A stretch of DNA of 64,000 bases from Isoetes taiwanensis (lineage: Eukaryota; Streptophyta; Lycopodiopsida; Isoetales; Isoetaceae). Position numbers and translations under genes: made by a program. Positions 1 to 11,148 of this stretch are shown one piece after another. The notes under the pieces were generated by a model, which made no database searches, was not told the DNA's origin, and saw nothing but the letters and a program-made list of their open reading frames with translations. The stretch's first letter is position 1. Each line of letters starts with the position of its first letter. The stretch lies in contig JAJEKV010000147.1 in assembly GCA_021234155.1 (NCBI GenBank), positions 62,001-126,000 on the forward strand, written 5' to 3'.

Positions 1-2588
1 GGTTGCTTCTTGAGTCTAATATTGTGAAGGAGGACTTAAAAGCAATTTGGGCTCTCTTGAAAAGGGATAAATGCCCGGGTCTTGATGGCTTTTCTATTGA
101 ATTCTTTCGGAAGTCTTTGGGACCGGGTTGGAGGATGACATATATGATGCCTTTTGTGAGTTTTTGAGATTTAGGAGCCTTGATAAGATTTTGAATACAG
201 GTTGTATCTCTCTCATTCCAAAGAACAAGGAACCCAAGACTATTTCCTCGACCGGGCGACCTATTACATTGCTTTCCTCTCGTGTACAAGATCTTTGCTA
301 AGACATTGGCGTAAAGAGTCCGAGACATCTTGGCCGACGCTATCTCGTCGGCACAACTGGCTTTCTCCCTCGTCGTTGTATTCTCAACAACGTGGGTCAC
401 GTGATATGAAGGAATATATTGGGCCCGATTACGTGGTCATAGAGCGGTGTATCTTAAGCTTGATTTTGCTAAAGCCTACGATAGTGTTGATTGGGGCTTC
501 TTGGAGAAGTGTCTTCTTGCACTTGGGTTTGGGGAGTCATTCACAAGGAATGTCATGAAGCTCCATACATCAGCCGGATCTGTCCTTTTCGTATGGAGCC
601 ATCGGATATTTTTGTAGTGGGTAGAGGAATTCGGTTGGGGTTGTCCCTTAGCACCCTTGCTTTTTCACAATTGTGGCGTAAGTCTTGTCCCAGCTCTTCT
701 CCGTGGCTACCCAAGATGGCGTTATTCAAGGCCTCCCAATGGACGATGGTTCTCAAGAGGTATGTAACCAATATGCCGATGACACTTTTTGTTCCTAATT
801 GCCGAGGCTGAGAATCTTCGTAATGCTAAGCTATTATTAGACACATTCTCCTTAGCATCGGGGAGTTCTTGTAGGGTGGCAAAATGTACAGCCTTTGTGG
901 ACGTTGGACAGTCCCATCCCTCCCCTGTATTTTGGACTATCCTTGGAAGATTCTTCGCATGGCAATACCACAAAGTTGCTTGGTATCCCGGTTGGAATTC
1001 ATGTCTCGCCCGGATGCTTGGGATGAAATCATTAGTGGGTTGCAAAAGCACTTGTTTTGGTGGAATACTGCCTAAACCGGGTCCATGCCCGGTAGAATCA
1101 CTGTGGCTAAATGTGTTCTTAGTAATACTCATGTCTACATGGCGTCTGCTTTACTAGCTCCGCAGTGTAAGATGGAGGAGATTGTGCGTATCGTCAGAAA
1201 TTTTATTTGGGGTGGAAATGAGTTAGGCAAGCGATGGTCAAGGTAGCTTGAGTTTAAAATGCATTAGACCTAAGGCAGCTGGTGGTCTTGGTATGTTGGA
1301 TTTTCACCTCCAAAGCAAGGTGATGATATCAAAGTTCATTTGGAGGATTTTCATTGGTAAGGATGATTCTCCTGGCCTGAGGTTGTTGGTGCAATCGATT
1401 CAGCATTGTCTCCCATTTCATAAGGCCTCCATTAAGCCCCTCCTTCCTTGGGCTTTGCTTTATCATATGCATCCGTATCCTAATGCTTCTCCCTTTCTAA
1501 AGGGGTTGCTTGCGGCTTGGGACAATCGGTCTCTTTTCCATATTAATCCCGAGGCATGTCTTGGGTTGTCCACTCCATCTTTGGTGGATTCCTGCGGGAC
1601 ACTCGAGGAGAATGTGCCTCTAAGTGTGGTTGTTTATCCAAAGACACAACGACGATGGGTAGCAGCTGGTATCAATACTATTGCGGCTTGGTATGAGTCC
1701 GATCATCTCATGTCATGGGAAGCATTTAGAACAAAGTTCTTGTTGTACGATGGGACAGAGTAACGGAATCATATTCTTTGCATTGTTGCCACGGGGATTC
1801 CGGGTCCACAGATTGAGGTAGTCATATGGGGTTGCCATCGGGATATCCAGCCAGGCGGTTTGTGTCTTACGTGTATAAATTGCTTGTGCATTTCGAAATC
1901 CCGCCTCCATCTAATAGATGGCATCTTCGTGTCCCTCAGCCACAATGGAAAAGTGTTTGGATATGGGTATGGGATAAGTCGCTTCACCCCAAAGTAGTAG
2001 TTTTGTGGTGGCAAGTGATCCATAGATGCCTCGAGTCAACGGGTTAGTCCATAAAATGGATAATCCGATTTTGAGCTCGCCCTTTATGCAAAGCAAAGGG
2101 TTGAGAGTATTGAGCATTGTTTTTTTCTTGTGTGAGAGGCTTGGCGGGCATGGTCTTGGTTGTTGACCCTTTTGGCACGTCTCGATCTAGCCGGCAAATT
2201 TTGCTTGCTATCTATCCCGATGCTTGGCCCAAACAACGTAAACGAAGCTTTTCATCTCGCATGCATACCGGCTTTTATGGTCAATCCGGAAGAGAAGGAG
2301 GTTGTTTATCTTTAAGGGCATAGATACTGCAGATGAGGTTGTTCTTCAGTGGGCGCAAGATAAAATTGTTATGGCTTACAATTGTTCTTCTCTTGATCAA
2401 GAGAAGAAAGTACTGATCTGGCATACTTACCTTCAGATTCATTCTTTTGCATAGGCAGGTGGTTGTGCTCAGTTGGATCGGTTTGTCCACTGGGGTTATA
2501 ATCCTGTCTTTGCATTTATGTTGCTCTGGTTTCTAGTTGGTGAATAAAGCTTGACGTCCTTCAAAAAAAAAAAAAAAAAAAAAAAAAA
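1..2588 (+). mobile_element. L1-like non-LTR retrotransposon (LINE), decayed, cut by window start
   Basis: This is the 3' part of a plant L1-type LINE. Translating in shifting frames gives reverse-transcriptase landmarks in the right order: KCPGLDGFSIEFF near 70-110, KLDFAKAYDSVDW near 452-495, the post-RT region from about 1240, and a zf-RVT-like segment (W..VWDKSLHPKVVVLWWQVIHRC) around 1950-2030. It ends with TGAATAAAGCTTGACGTCCTTC and a pure run of 26 A at 2563-2588, a classic LINE tail. Many stops and frameshifts make it inactive. It is the same family as the copy at 51571-55089: both share the KFIWRI, SPGLRLL and LLPWAL blocks and the 3' terminus before the A tail. The endonuclease domain would lie upstream of the window. 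Confidence 0.9.
1248..1763 (+). pseudogene. LINE ORF2 C-terminal fragment (post-RT region)
   Basis: This is the longest open stretch of the first LINE (about 171 codons). It reads K.IRPKAAGGLGMLDFHLQSK, then KFIWRI, SPGLRLL and LLPWALLYH, the conserved segment that follows the RT domain in plant L1 ORF2 proteins. The equivalent segment in the 51.6-kb copy reads KCILPKHCGGLGMIDFLLQSK. The upstream RT and downstream zf-RVT regions lie in other frames, so this is one open block inside a dead ORF2 and its ATG is not a real start. Confidence 0.8.
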
Positions 2589-3180
2589 GCACTATGGTAG
2601 ACTATTGCAATATGTTGTGATTACACTTTTCTATTAAAATATAGAACTATCAAAATATAGAACACATTTAAAGAATAAACTTTTTTTTTTAATACAAAAT
2701 CTAACATGCAAGGTTCACTATCCATTATGTCAATACATAATCTAACATGCAAGGTCCAATATCCATCTACATAAGCTATGTTGGCTTTCAATTTTTCATG
2801 TAAGATGCAAGGTCCAATATACATCTAGATAAGCTATGTTTTCAATTTTTCATCTAACATGCAAGGTTCAATGTACGTCCACATAAGCATGCTGGCTTTC
2901 AATTTGTCAGCATAGATGCGGGAAGCCAAGACATGGTAGCCCCAAAAACATATAAGCCAATGCACTTATCGAAGACAATTTCCAAATTGCACATAGATAA
3001 CTCTGTACATTTCTAGGAAGGGACTCGCGAGAGACACAAAACCGGCCGATAGGCTTGTCATTCATCACAGCAGCAGTATACAATGTGTGAAAAACTAAGG
3101 AGAGAGAGAGAGGGGATAGCCGACCATAGGAACAATATCGGACTACCCCCTAAAAAGAAATGTGCCAAGGCAAAATAAAA
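2589..3180. repeat. Non-coding spacer with degenerate ~55-60 bp direct repeats (2700-2910)
   Basis: No gene is recognisable here. At about 2701, 2742, 2802 and 2854 the phrase CTAACATGCAAGGTYCAAT or a close variant recurs, followed by AT(A/C)CATCTACATAAGC and TTTCAATTTTTCAT. This makes four imperfect direct copies of roughly 55-60 bp. They lie directly downstream of the LINE poly(A) and look like a small decayed tandem array. Confidence 0.6.
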
Positions 3181-3187
3181 GGGTAAT

Positions 3188-3264
3188 GGCGACAAATTCT
3201 CATCGGGATAAAAAACCCCGCCCTTTCGGGTTTTCGAGGAAAACCCTAATGAGAAATAGTCGCC
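3188..3264. repeat. Imperfect long inverted repeat (hairpin)
   Basis: GGCGACAAATTCTCAT at 3188-3203 pairs with ATGAGAAATAGTCGCC at 3249-3264 (14 of 16 positions). The intervening AT- and GC-rich segment contains further pairing such as CGGGTTTTCGAGGAAAACCC. Read on the minus strand, the inner part (AGGGTTTTCCTCGAAAACCC) resembles the stem-loop found in the 3' UTRs of the LINEs at 31.9 and 34.1 kb, so it may be a detached LINE 3' end or a small foldback element. Confidence 0.5.
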
Positions 3265-3569
3265 AACAACCTTGAATGTGTTGCCTGGAGAACGGAGAGA
3301 AACGAGTTGATGGCTTAACGAAAAAATAGAGCACGACTCGCTAAAGTGCCCCGAATGTGTCCATGGAGAACCAAGGAGAGGGGTGATGGCTTAACGTAAA
3401 TAGAACAGACCCCGCCAGACGGTGGAAAACGACGGAATCCCCGCAAGCAATACCAACAAAGCTCCCAAAAAAGAACACCCGTGAAATGGTCGAGAGAAAA
3501 CAAACAAAGACAAGCGCACCAAGAAAGTCCGAAAATAAAAAACAGAGGAAAAAGAACATAACAGTAAAA

Positions 3570-3800
3570 GATAGCATCACCCAAATGGGTGGAGAACCAT
3601 TATGTAAAATATGCATCACCCTCGAGGTGGAAATAAACAAGATAAAGCATCACCCCCGGGTGGAGAACCATTATGTAAAAATATGCATCACCCTCGAGGT
3701 GGAAAAAAAGATCACCAGAGGTGGAGAACAAACAAACAGAGGGCGATGGAACGTAAAACATAAGAATAGCAACACCTGCTGTGGAGAACAACAAAGAGGC
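3570..3800. repeat. Short tandem repeats with palindromic core, ~36-bp spacing
   Basis: A palindromic unit of the form ATCACCC..GGGTGGAGAACC recurs: 3575 (CATCACCCAAATGGGTGG), 3611 (CATCACCCTCGAGGTGG), 3645 (CATCACCCCCGGGTGG), 3684 (CATCACCCTCGAGGTGG), 3709 (GATCACCAGAGGTGG) and, more degenerate, 3770. Spacing is about 34-39 bp and AT-rich linkers such as ATTATGTAAAATATG separate units. Further relics may extend left to about 3340-3430. No coding function is apparent. Confidence 0.6.
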
Positions 3801-3863
3801 ATGAACAACAAAAATACAAATGAAAAGACTCGCGCGCCACCGCCGCCAGGCGGGAAGGGAGGG

Positions 3864-3987
3864 AAGCCACGAGAGGAGAAGAAGAACTGCCAGGAGAAGA
3901 CGCCGATAACCGAGCCAAAACGTAGAAAAGGCCTGAGATGCTGGCCCCTTCCTGAATGGCGATCCGATGGCTCGGATCGATGGGATT
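3864..3987. repeat. Direct repeat, left copy (partner at 10621-10747)
   Basis: This 124-bp segment begins AAGCCACGAGAGGAGAAG and ends GGCTCGGATCGATGGGATT. It recurs in the same orientation at 10621-10747 with a few substitutions and small indels. The unit contains the short palindrome CGATCCGATGGCTCGGATCG. Sequence outside the two copies does not match. The two copies bracket about 6.6 kb of purine-rich, repeat-dense DNA. Confidence 0.75.
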
Positions 3988-6135
3988 CCCGGGAAGGGAC
4001 TCGCGAGAGACACAAAACTGGCCGACTACCAAAGGACTTCCTCAACTATAAGCCTAGTCACTATTTAAACCTCCAAGCCTTAAGCCGGTAGTAAGAAGAC
4101 ACTCCGCCACCACCTCCGAAAGCAAATGGATAGGATAAAGGACGCAGAGAGAAAGGAGAGGAACGAAAAAGAGGGTCACGGACGGAGTATCGAGGAGATG
4201 ATAGGAACCCAAGAGAAATCGGGCTACCAAGGCGATGTTGACGGGCATGCGAATGAAGGCAAGCGGCCAGGGGAGAAAGTAAACTAGGATCCAAGAATAT
4301 GGTTCTGCTGCAGAAGGAAGCTACACGCTGATGACGAACCAGCAAGCGAAGCAAGCCGGGAGAGAAAACGGCCGAAGAAGAAGAGCCGGAAGCTACCAAG
4401 CATACGGACGACATCACCAATGACCGAAAAAGGAAAGGACATTATAGAAAAACAATGAAAAGAGAAGTACGCCGCCACGATGACTAATCTAAGGAAGCCT
4501 ACCGGATGGCAATGACCTGAAAAAGGAAGGACATTTGAGAACAAAAACAATGAAAAGAAAGGGACGCCGCCACGATGACTAATCAAGGAAGCGCCCGGCA
4601 TGCCAACGAACGCAACAAGGCGATGACAAAACAAACCACGTTACACGCATAATGCACATATGATATGAATGCAAGTCAACAAAGGAACCCTTCAACATGG
4701 ATCCCCAAAAAGAATAAACAATAACGATAAATAAGAAGGAAAAATACCAAGTAACTGCGAGAAAAAGGCAAAGAGGAAAAAACCTACGCATAGGAATGTA
4801 AAAATGCATAGATATAAAGATCGGACGAGAAACATGGCGAAGGTTGAGTAGAGTCGCACACCACGTAGCGAGCGAGAGAAGACGAGGACCGCCAGCAGCC
4901 GTCATGCCAATTGAAGGCAAGGGGCTCCGAGATGCGCAAAAAAGCGGCAAAGGAAAATACGACGAGAGCAGCGCGGGCCAGAGAGGGAAAAGAAACCGCG
5001 GGATGCGCGAAGTGGAGAACAAAAGAGCGTACATGCTGAGGCACGAGAGGAAAAAAGGTACGAGGGGGGCGAGCTCGACGAGAGGTAGACTGACGAGCCA
5101 AAGAGGGTAAAGGTAGAATGGCAGGAGAGGGAAGTTGAAAATTTAATGAAATTCGCGATGATGACGAGAACTGCCAAAGACGAAAGCGAGCCGTGGGGAG
5201 AAAACGGTTTGAGGGAGAAGAGTCGAAGTGCCCGCGAGAATAGACGGCGATCACCAAAGGACTGAAAAAAGGAAGGACATTAGAGAACAAAAACAATGGA
5301 AAGAAAAGCACGCCAACTACGAGACGAAGAAAAAGGTCGCCTCCATAAAACAAGTCCTGCATGATGACGAGTCGAAGAAGACACCCCAGCAGGCGAACGA
5401 GAAGGACAACAACGAGAAGAAAAGAAAACCATGTTAAGGTAAAAATGCAGCCGGTAGCAAGATAAGGCTTAAAGGAGGAAAAAGATAAAGAAGAAAACTT
5501 TTCCCCGGAAAGTGTGGAAGCGGCATACACTGGGCATAGGGCAGACAAAATACGCCACAGAGACAATAACAGGAAAAATGAAAACTCAGGAAATGTCCTG
5601 TATGCATAAAATGGGAAAACAACACGAGAAGAAAACAAAGCAGGATATGGATAGAGTTTTAATAAAATGAGGCCCACATATATGCAAAACTAAAGAGCAC
5701 GATACAAATGACGGTAATACTAAGGTCCGTTCTGTGGTAGCATAGGAGAAATATGTGGTGAAGCGTAAGATAGATAGAATAGATAGTATTTTATGGGGCC
5801 AATACCATATGCATAAAGCCAAAACAAATACCATATGCATAAAGCCATGAATAAAGGCCTCAATAGGAAAAAAACATACTTGGGCAAACGAGGGACGAGA
5901 TTGAGGAAGAGAATGTAGACATACCAAAGACCCAAGCAAAAAAGAATGGTCGAGAAGGAAACGGAAACTAAAGTTAATTCGAGCACAAGGAAACTAAAAA
6001 AATGAGGCGAACTTCAAAAACGATAAGCCCAAGGAAACAACACATAGGCCACGAAAAAGAAAATAAAGTAAAAATGCGCCGTAACATAAACAAGAAAATC
6101 AACTGGAATAACCTGCATAACCGTGGAAAGAGTGT
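3988..6135. repeat. Purine-rich non-coding DNA with ~90-bp imperfect repeats
   Basis: The plus strand is strongly A/G-rich. A unit beginning roughly GAAAAAGGAAGGACATT and continuing AACAATGAAAAG...CGCCGCCACGATGACTAAT is seen at about 4424-4500 and 4516-4590, with a more divergent copy at about 5260-5320. Long minus-strand open frames here are Phe/Leu/Ser-rich low-complexity translations of polypyrimidine DNA. I recognise no protein and see no gene. Confidence 0.55.
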
Positions 6136-7639
6136 GGGGCATCAAAAAACAAGATAAACCACAAGTGCAAAAAATAAAATCCAACAACTATGGGAAACCA
6201 AGAATGTAGAAGATAATACCACCCGAATAACGTATACCACCTAATAAGCACAACATGGAAACTAGTTTGAGACACCGTATATAGGAAAAAAGCAAATTCA
6301 AATGATTTAACATAAAAAGTCAAACAACCATGTAAACGCATATAATGCAAAAACATGCCAACATAAAGCGGAACCATATTGTCAACCATAACGCAAAAAT
6401 GATAACAACCATGAAACATCTGGAAACAAGATAGAGGCAAAAACATGAAAAAGCAAATGCAACCATTGTAATGCTCCGTCTGCCCAAAAGAGGAGAACAA
6501 CGTTCAAGAATATAAAAAAGAAAATCAACCCTCATAGTGCAGAATAAGCATAACGTGGAAACCAAGTGGAGACATCGTATATAGGAAAAAAGGCAAATTC
6601 AAATGATGCCGAACATAAAAAATCAAAATAGATCACGTGAATGCAACATAGGGATAATATCAAGGTAAACAACAAGAATGACGAAAACATAAGGTGCCAG
6701 AGATGAAAAGGACAATACATGTAGAATAATATGCCACACGGACCAGATTCGCCCCCCTATGCTAAAAGCAATATACACGTGCAAAAACACACCTTATGGA
6801 AAAAACACTTTAATGATCAAGTTAAACCCATACAAATGCACCCATAAGTTCAAAAGGCCAATGCTCTCCCATCATCCTAAAGAAATTCCAAACCACGGGG
6901 CATCAAAAAACAAGATAAACCACAAGTGCAAAAAATAAAACCCAACAACTATGGGAAACCTAGAATGTAGAAGATAATACCACCCGAATAACGTATACCA
7001 CCTGATAATAAGCATAACATGGAAACTAGGTTGAGACACCGTATATAGGAAAAAAGCAAATTCAAATGATGCCGAACATAAAAAGTCAAACAACCATGTA
7101 AACACATATAATGCAAAAACATGCCAACAGAAAGCGAAACCATATGGTCAACCATATAACAACTATGAAACATCTGGAAACATATAGAGGCAAGAACGTG
7201 AAAAAGCAAATGCAATCAATGTAGTGCCCCGTCTGCCCAAAAGAGGAGAACAACGTTCAAGAATATGAAAAAGAAAATCAACCCTCATAGTGCATAATAA
7301 GCACAACGTAGAAACCAAGTGGAGACATCGATAAAGAAAAAAAAATGCAAATTCTAATGATGCCGAACATAAAAAGTCAAAATAGATCACGTGAATGCAA
7401 CATAGGGATAATATCAAGGTAAACAACAAGAATGACGCAAACATAAGGTGCCAGAGATGAAAAGGACAATACATGTAGAATAATATGCCACACGGACCAG
7501 ATTCGCCCCCTATGTTATACACGTGCAAAAACACACCTTATGGAAAAAACACTTTAAGGACCAAGTTAAACCCATACAAATGCACCCATAAGGTCAAAAG
7601 GCCAATGCTCTCCCATCGTCCTAAAGAAATTCCAAACCA
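6136..7639. repeat. Tandem duplication, two ~750-760 bp copies
   Basis: The sequence starting GGGGCATCAAAAAACAAG at 6136 starts again at 6897 and is followed for roughly 740-760 bp. Both copies end with the phrase CCTAAAGAAATTCCAAACCA, at about 6895 and 7639. Differences are scattered substitutions and small indels. Within each copy there is a further internal repetition (GGAAACCAAGTGGAGACATC near 6553 and GGAAACTAGTTTGAGACACC near 6258). No reading frame is conserved between copies beyond what the DNA identity itself imposes, so this is a non-coding duplication. Confidence 0.8.
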
Positions 7640-10620
7640 ACAGGAACGACACATGTCCAGACAAAATTGAATATGTAACAAGATGAATCGTAACAAATAA
7701 CCCCAAAATATTATGCTAAGGATTACGAAATGAAATGGACATGAGAGCAAATGCAGAAAATAGGAAACATGCTAAAACCACATTTGCACAATGAAAATCC
7801 ATAAAGGTCTATTCAGATATGCCAAGGTAGAAAACCCACCAAGAGTAGTTACCGTGGAGTGTTATGTAGTAATGCGTTCAACCTCAAAAGCACAAATGAG
7901 AAGGAACCGAAGAAAATAAAAGAGCACCACAAGATTAGAAATTGAACATTGGCAAAATATGAGCACGTATAAGTTTGTTGTCCGACCCAAATTGTACATA
8001 TGACAAGAATTGAAAGTTTCCATATGAAAGCAAGTCATGCACCATATTCACCTCTTTATGAAATACACATGCAAGAATGCACCTCATGAAAACACAATCC
8101 AATGATTAATCCGTAACCATACTCAAACGAATTAATGCAAAGCAATATGGATAAAACGAATACCCCACCTGGGACTCAACTTATATAAAAACACGACAAA
8201 TCCAAATGATGTATGCCCCAAGTCCGAATCAAACAATGCAAAAATTAATCCCTATGGCAATAATATACGTAATATATAACCGATGGCATGATGTGATGGA
8301 GGTAAAGGATGGAGCTCCCAAAACAGAAAAAGAAAAAGAAAGTAATTAGAAGCTAAAAATCGATGGAGAGGACAAAAAAATAGCTGTCCGTGGCAACCTG
8401 GATCCAAACGGGGACAAACACAAGAACAACGGAAAAAACCTATAATTCGAGGCGCTAGAAATCCATCCGAATAAAGAGAATGCCAATCAAAGTAAGAACA
8501 AATCAAGCTAGGCCATTGCGGAAAATGCATAACACGAGAAGAAACCCAACTATGTCAATGCGTACAATGCCAAAGATGCAGCCCCTTATGCAAAACCCCC
8601 AAGTCATCAAGAATGAGAAATAACTTAATACCAAAGCAATAAGATGAAGGGGAAAACCCCGATGGTAACACGTATAAACGTTAAAAGATAAAGGCAACCT
8701 CGTCGATGATGAACAAGAAAACACCAAGCCAGTGAGGCAACAGAATCAAAAACACGACATGGACAAGAATGCGAAAAGGAACCGAAACCACCGTGAATGT
8801 GCCGTATGCCTAAAACAAGGAAAACAACATGCGAGACCAACCTTTCAAAGGGAAAATACAACAGGACAACAAATGAACTTAACCAAAGCACAGTCAAGAC
8901 GCAAAGGAAATCGAACGCCAATAATGTATAGTACAAATAATGTCGAACTAGTGTGATACAACGCAAATTCAAATGATGCCCAACAGAAAACATCGAACAA
9001 CCTATGGTTCATAAGAGGATGCCAACATATAAAGAAACCTTCATTGTCAACCAAATGTGGAAAAAAGTAAAAAAGCAACACAAGGAATGAGATAAAAGCC
9101 CAAGTCCAAACCCATAAAACATCCCATCAGAAAGCCCCTATAGGTGTGCCATACACGGCAAACAACAAGAAGTATGAAAGAAAGCACATATAGAAGCTTA
9201 AACCCACATGATTTTGGCATGTAAGATCCCACACCGAACAATATAACATTAAAAAAGCAAAACAATTGTCTTATTCCATATTATTCAAGAGATGGCATCA
9301 ACACCCCTACAATGCCAAACCACAAAACACAAAACACGTCTCGCAGAGATCAGGGACAATCACCTAAAATTTCTATTGTCTCACGAATGGTGACAAGAAC
9401 CTGCAAGCCGATTGAATGGAGGCCAAGAGGGGCTGGAAAAAAGCATGCAAGAACGAGTGGCAGCCAAAATCCAGCAAAACTAGCGAGCCCAAAGGGGAAC
9501 AAGCAAGAATACAAATGTATCAATTGGTGGAAAATAAGTTTAAACATACCGTGAGGAGAGCCGAATTGCCGATTTTGCTCAAGACAAAGAATAAGAGGAG
9601 GCAAACCCGACCAGAAACCTGCAAGCCAAGGTTGAATGATCTGCAGACAGCGCCCATGCCCCAAGGAGGCGGCAGAAAACCCCCAATTTCGACCCAAGGG
9701 AAGCGACTCACGGTGAAGGAGGAGGAAATCCAGGGAACAAAGGCGAAAGCGAGAGGTGGATAGCGGAAACGGATCGCAAAAAGGCGATATGTGTAAGGGC
9801 AAGATGAGATAGAATGAGCAACGCTGGCCCCCGTGCCGCGGCCATGACAGAGAGGCTCAGAAGACAGATAGAAGCGCCGAGCTGAGGGAAACACCGAGGC
9901 AAAAGAGCAACCCATCCAGCCGGAATAATGCAGGGTAAGAGGCAGAACAAGAAGCGGAACGACGGAATGAGAAAGAAGGGAGCATGAAATGTAACCAAGA
10001 TCACTGATAAGCCCAAGCAGGAAAGGGCTCAAGAGAGGATGAAACCAAACCCAGAGCAAGGGCGAACCGAAAAATGCGTAAAAGAAGCCCGGCAATCACC
10101 CCAAAGTGAACCAGGGAATGGATCAAGGGAAATCAAGGAATAGGAAGAAGCATGCGCAACCAACGCCCAGTCCGCCCAACACAGAAAAATTGCTCCACAC
10201 AGGAAAAACCCAGAACATACAAGGGAACCCGATCAAACCATTCAACAGAACTCAACCAAGAGCCCAAAAACGAACCCATCAAACCCGAACATCCAAAACA
10301 TAACTTAAGCCCATCATTACACTTCCACCACGGCCGTCTCATAACCAACAAAGAGCCTATGCACCAAAAACTCAACATGCGAATAACCATAGAAGAGCTA
10401 TGCGATGCGAAATAGAAACAACAGAAAGAAAGAGAAGCCATGCATGATGAAGATAAACTATAGAACAAATCTGGAGAATCAGGCTGAGCATGTAAGAGAA
10501 GGGAGCGTACCGCCCAAAGGATGATGAAGAAACTCGCCAAGCAGGTGCAGGCGGCGAGGAGGTGAAACACGAGACTGGTGGAGAAGCTGGTGAAGAAATC
10601 CATTAGTTGAAGGGCCATCG
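7640..10620. other. Purine-rich non-coding region, no gene recognised
   Basis: The plus strand remains A-rich. Minus-strand frames of 100-190 codons (for example 9520-10095 and 10133-10675) are compositional: Phe, Leu and Ser dominate, no domain motif is visible, and overlapping frames are open together. Nothing here supports a gene, RNA gene or defined mobile element. The segment lies between the tandem duplication and the right copy of the 124-127 bp direct repeat. Confidence 0.5.
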
Positions 10621-10747
10621 AAGCCACGAGAGGAGAAGAAGAACTGCTGTGAGAAGACGCCGATAACCGAGCCAAAACAGAAAAGGCCTAATATAGGCGC
10701 TCGTCCCTTCCCAGAATGGCGATCCGATGGCTCGGATCGATGGGATT
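10621..10747. repeat. Direct repeat, right copy (partner at 3864-3987)
   Basis: This is the same 127-bp phrase as at 3864-3987, in the same orientation, from AAGCCACGAGAGGAGAAG to GGCTCGGATCGATGGGATT. It is followed by unrelated AT-rich DNA and, at 10815-10832, a short TTCTA microsatellite like the tails of the LINEs at 32.0 and 34.2 kb. The pair could be terminal repeats of a decayed element or the ends of an old large duplication. The sequence does not decide between these. Confidence 0.7.
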
Positions 10748-11148
10748 AATAAATCTAGCCAAAACATTTATAGGCTCTCAAGCAACACCCAGCAACGCTG
10801 GGCACCATTACTAGTTCTATTCTATTCTATTCATTAAGTAGATTAGGCCCAATTTAAAATATCCTTTCTTCCTTTTTTTGCTTTTGGAAGATAAATAATT
10901 TTCCTTTATAAATAAATATTTACAAAGCGCTATAGCATATAGATACCCTCTTGAACTATTTTGAAGATGGAGTAGCTACAAAGCCCTTTTACGTAGGACA
11001 TATAGATGACTTTTTATTATGGTGGTAGCTTGATGATTGTTTTCTAGACTAACATATGAAGGGAACATCACTCTCAAACACAAATTTGAACTTTCTCGAT
11101 TTATCTATGAGTATGTGCAGTACTTGAGAGCCTGTAATATATGCACCT

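Noticed and set aside
3570-3800. CRISPR-like periodic repeats
   Set aside because: Units vary, linkers are not unique spacers of constant length, there are no cas genes, and the context is plant nuclear DNA.
4784-5677. 297-codon minus-strand open frame
   Set aside because: Phe/Leu/Ser-rich translation of a polypyrimidine strand with internal DNA repeats; overlapping frames are also open, and there is no domain or codon-like pattern.
9520-10095. 191-codon minus-strand open frame
   Set aside because: Same compositional bias as the surrounding purine-rich block; no recognisable motif and no conserved start context.
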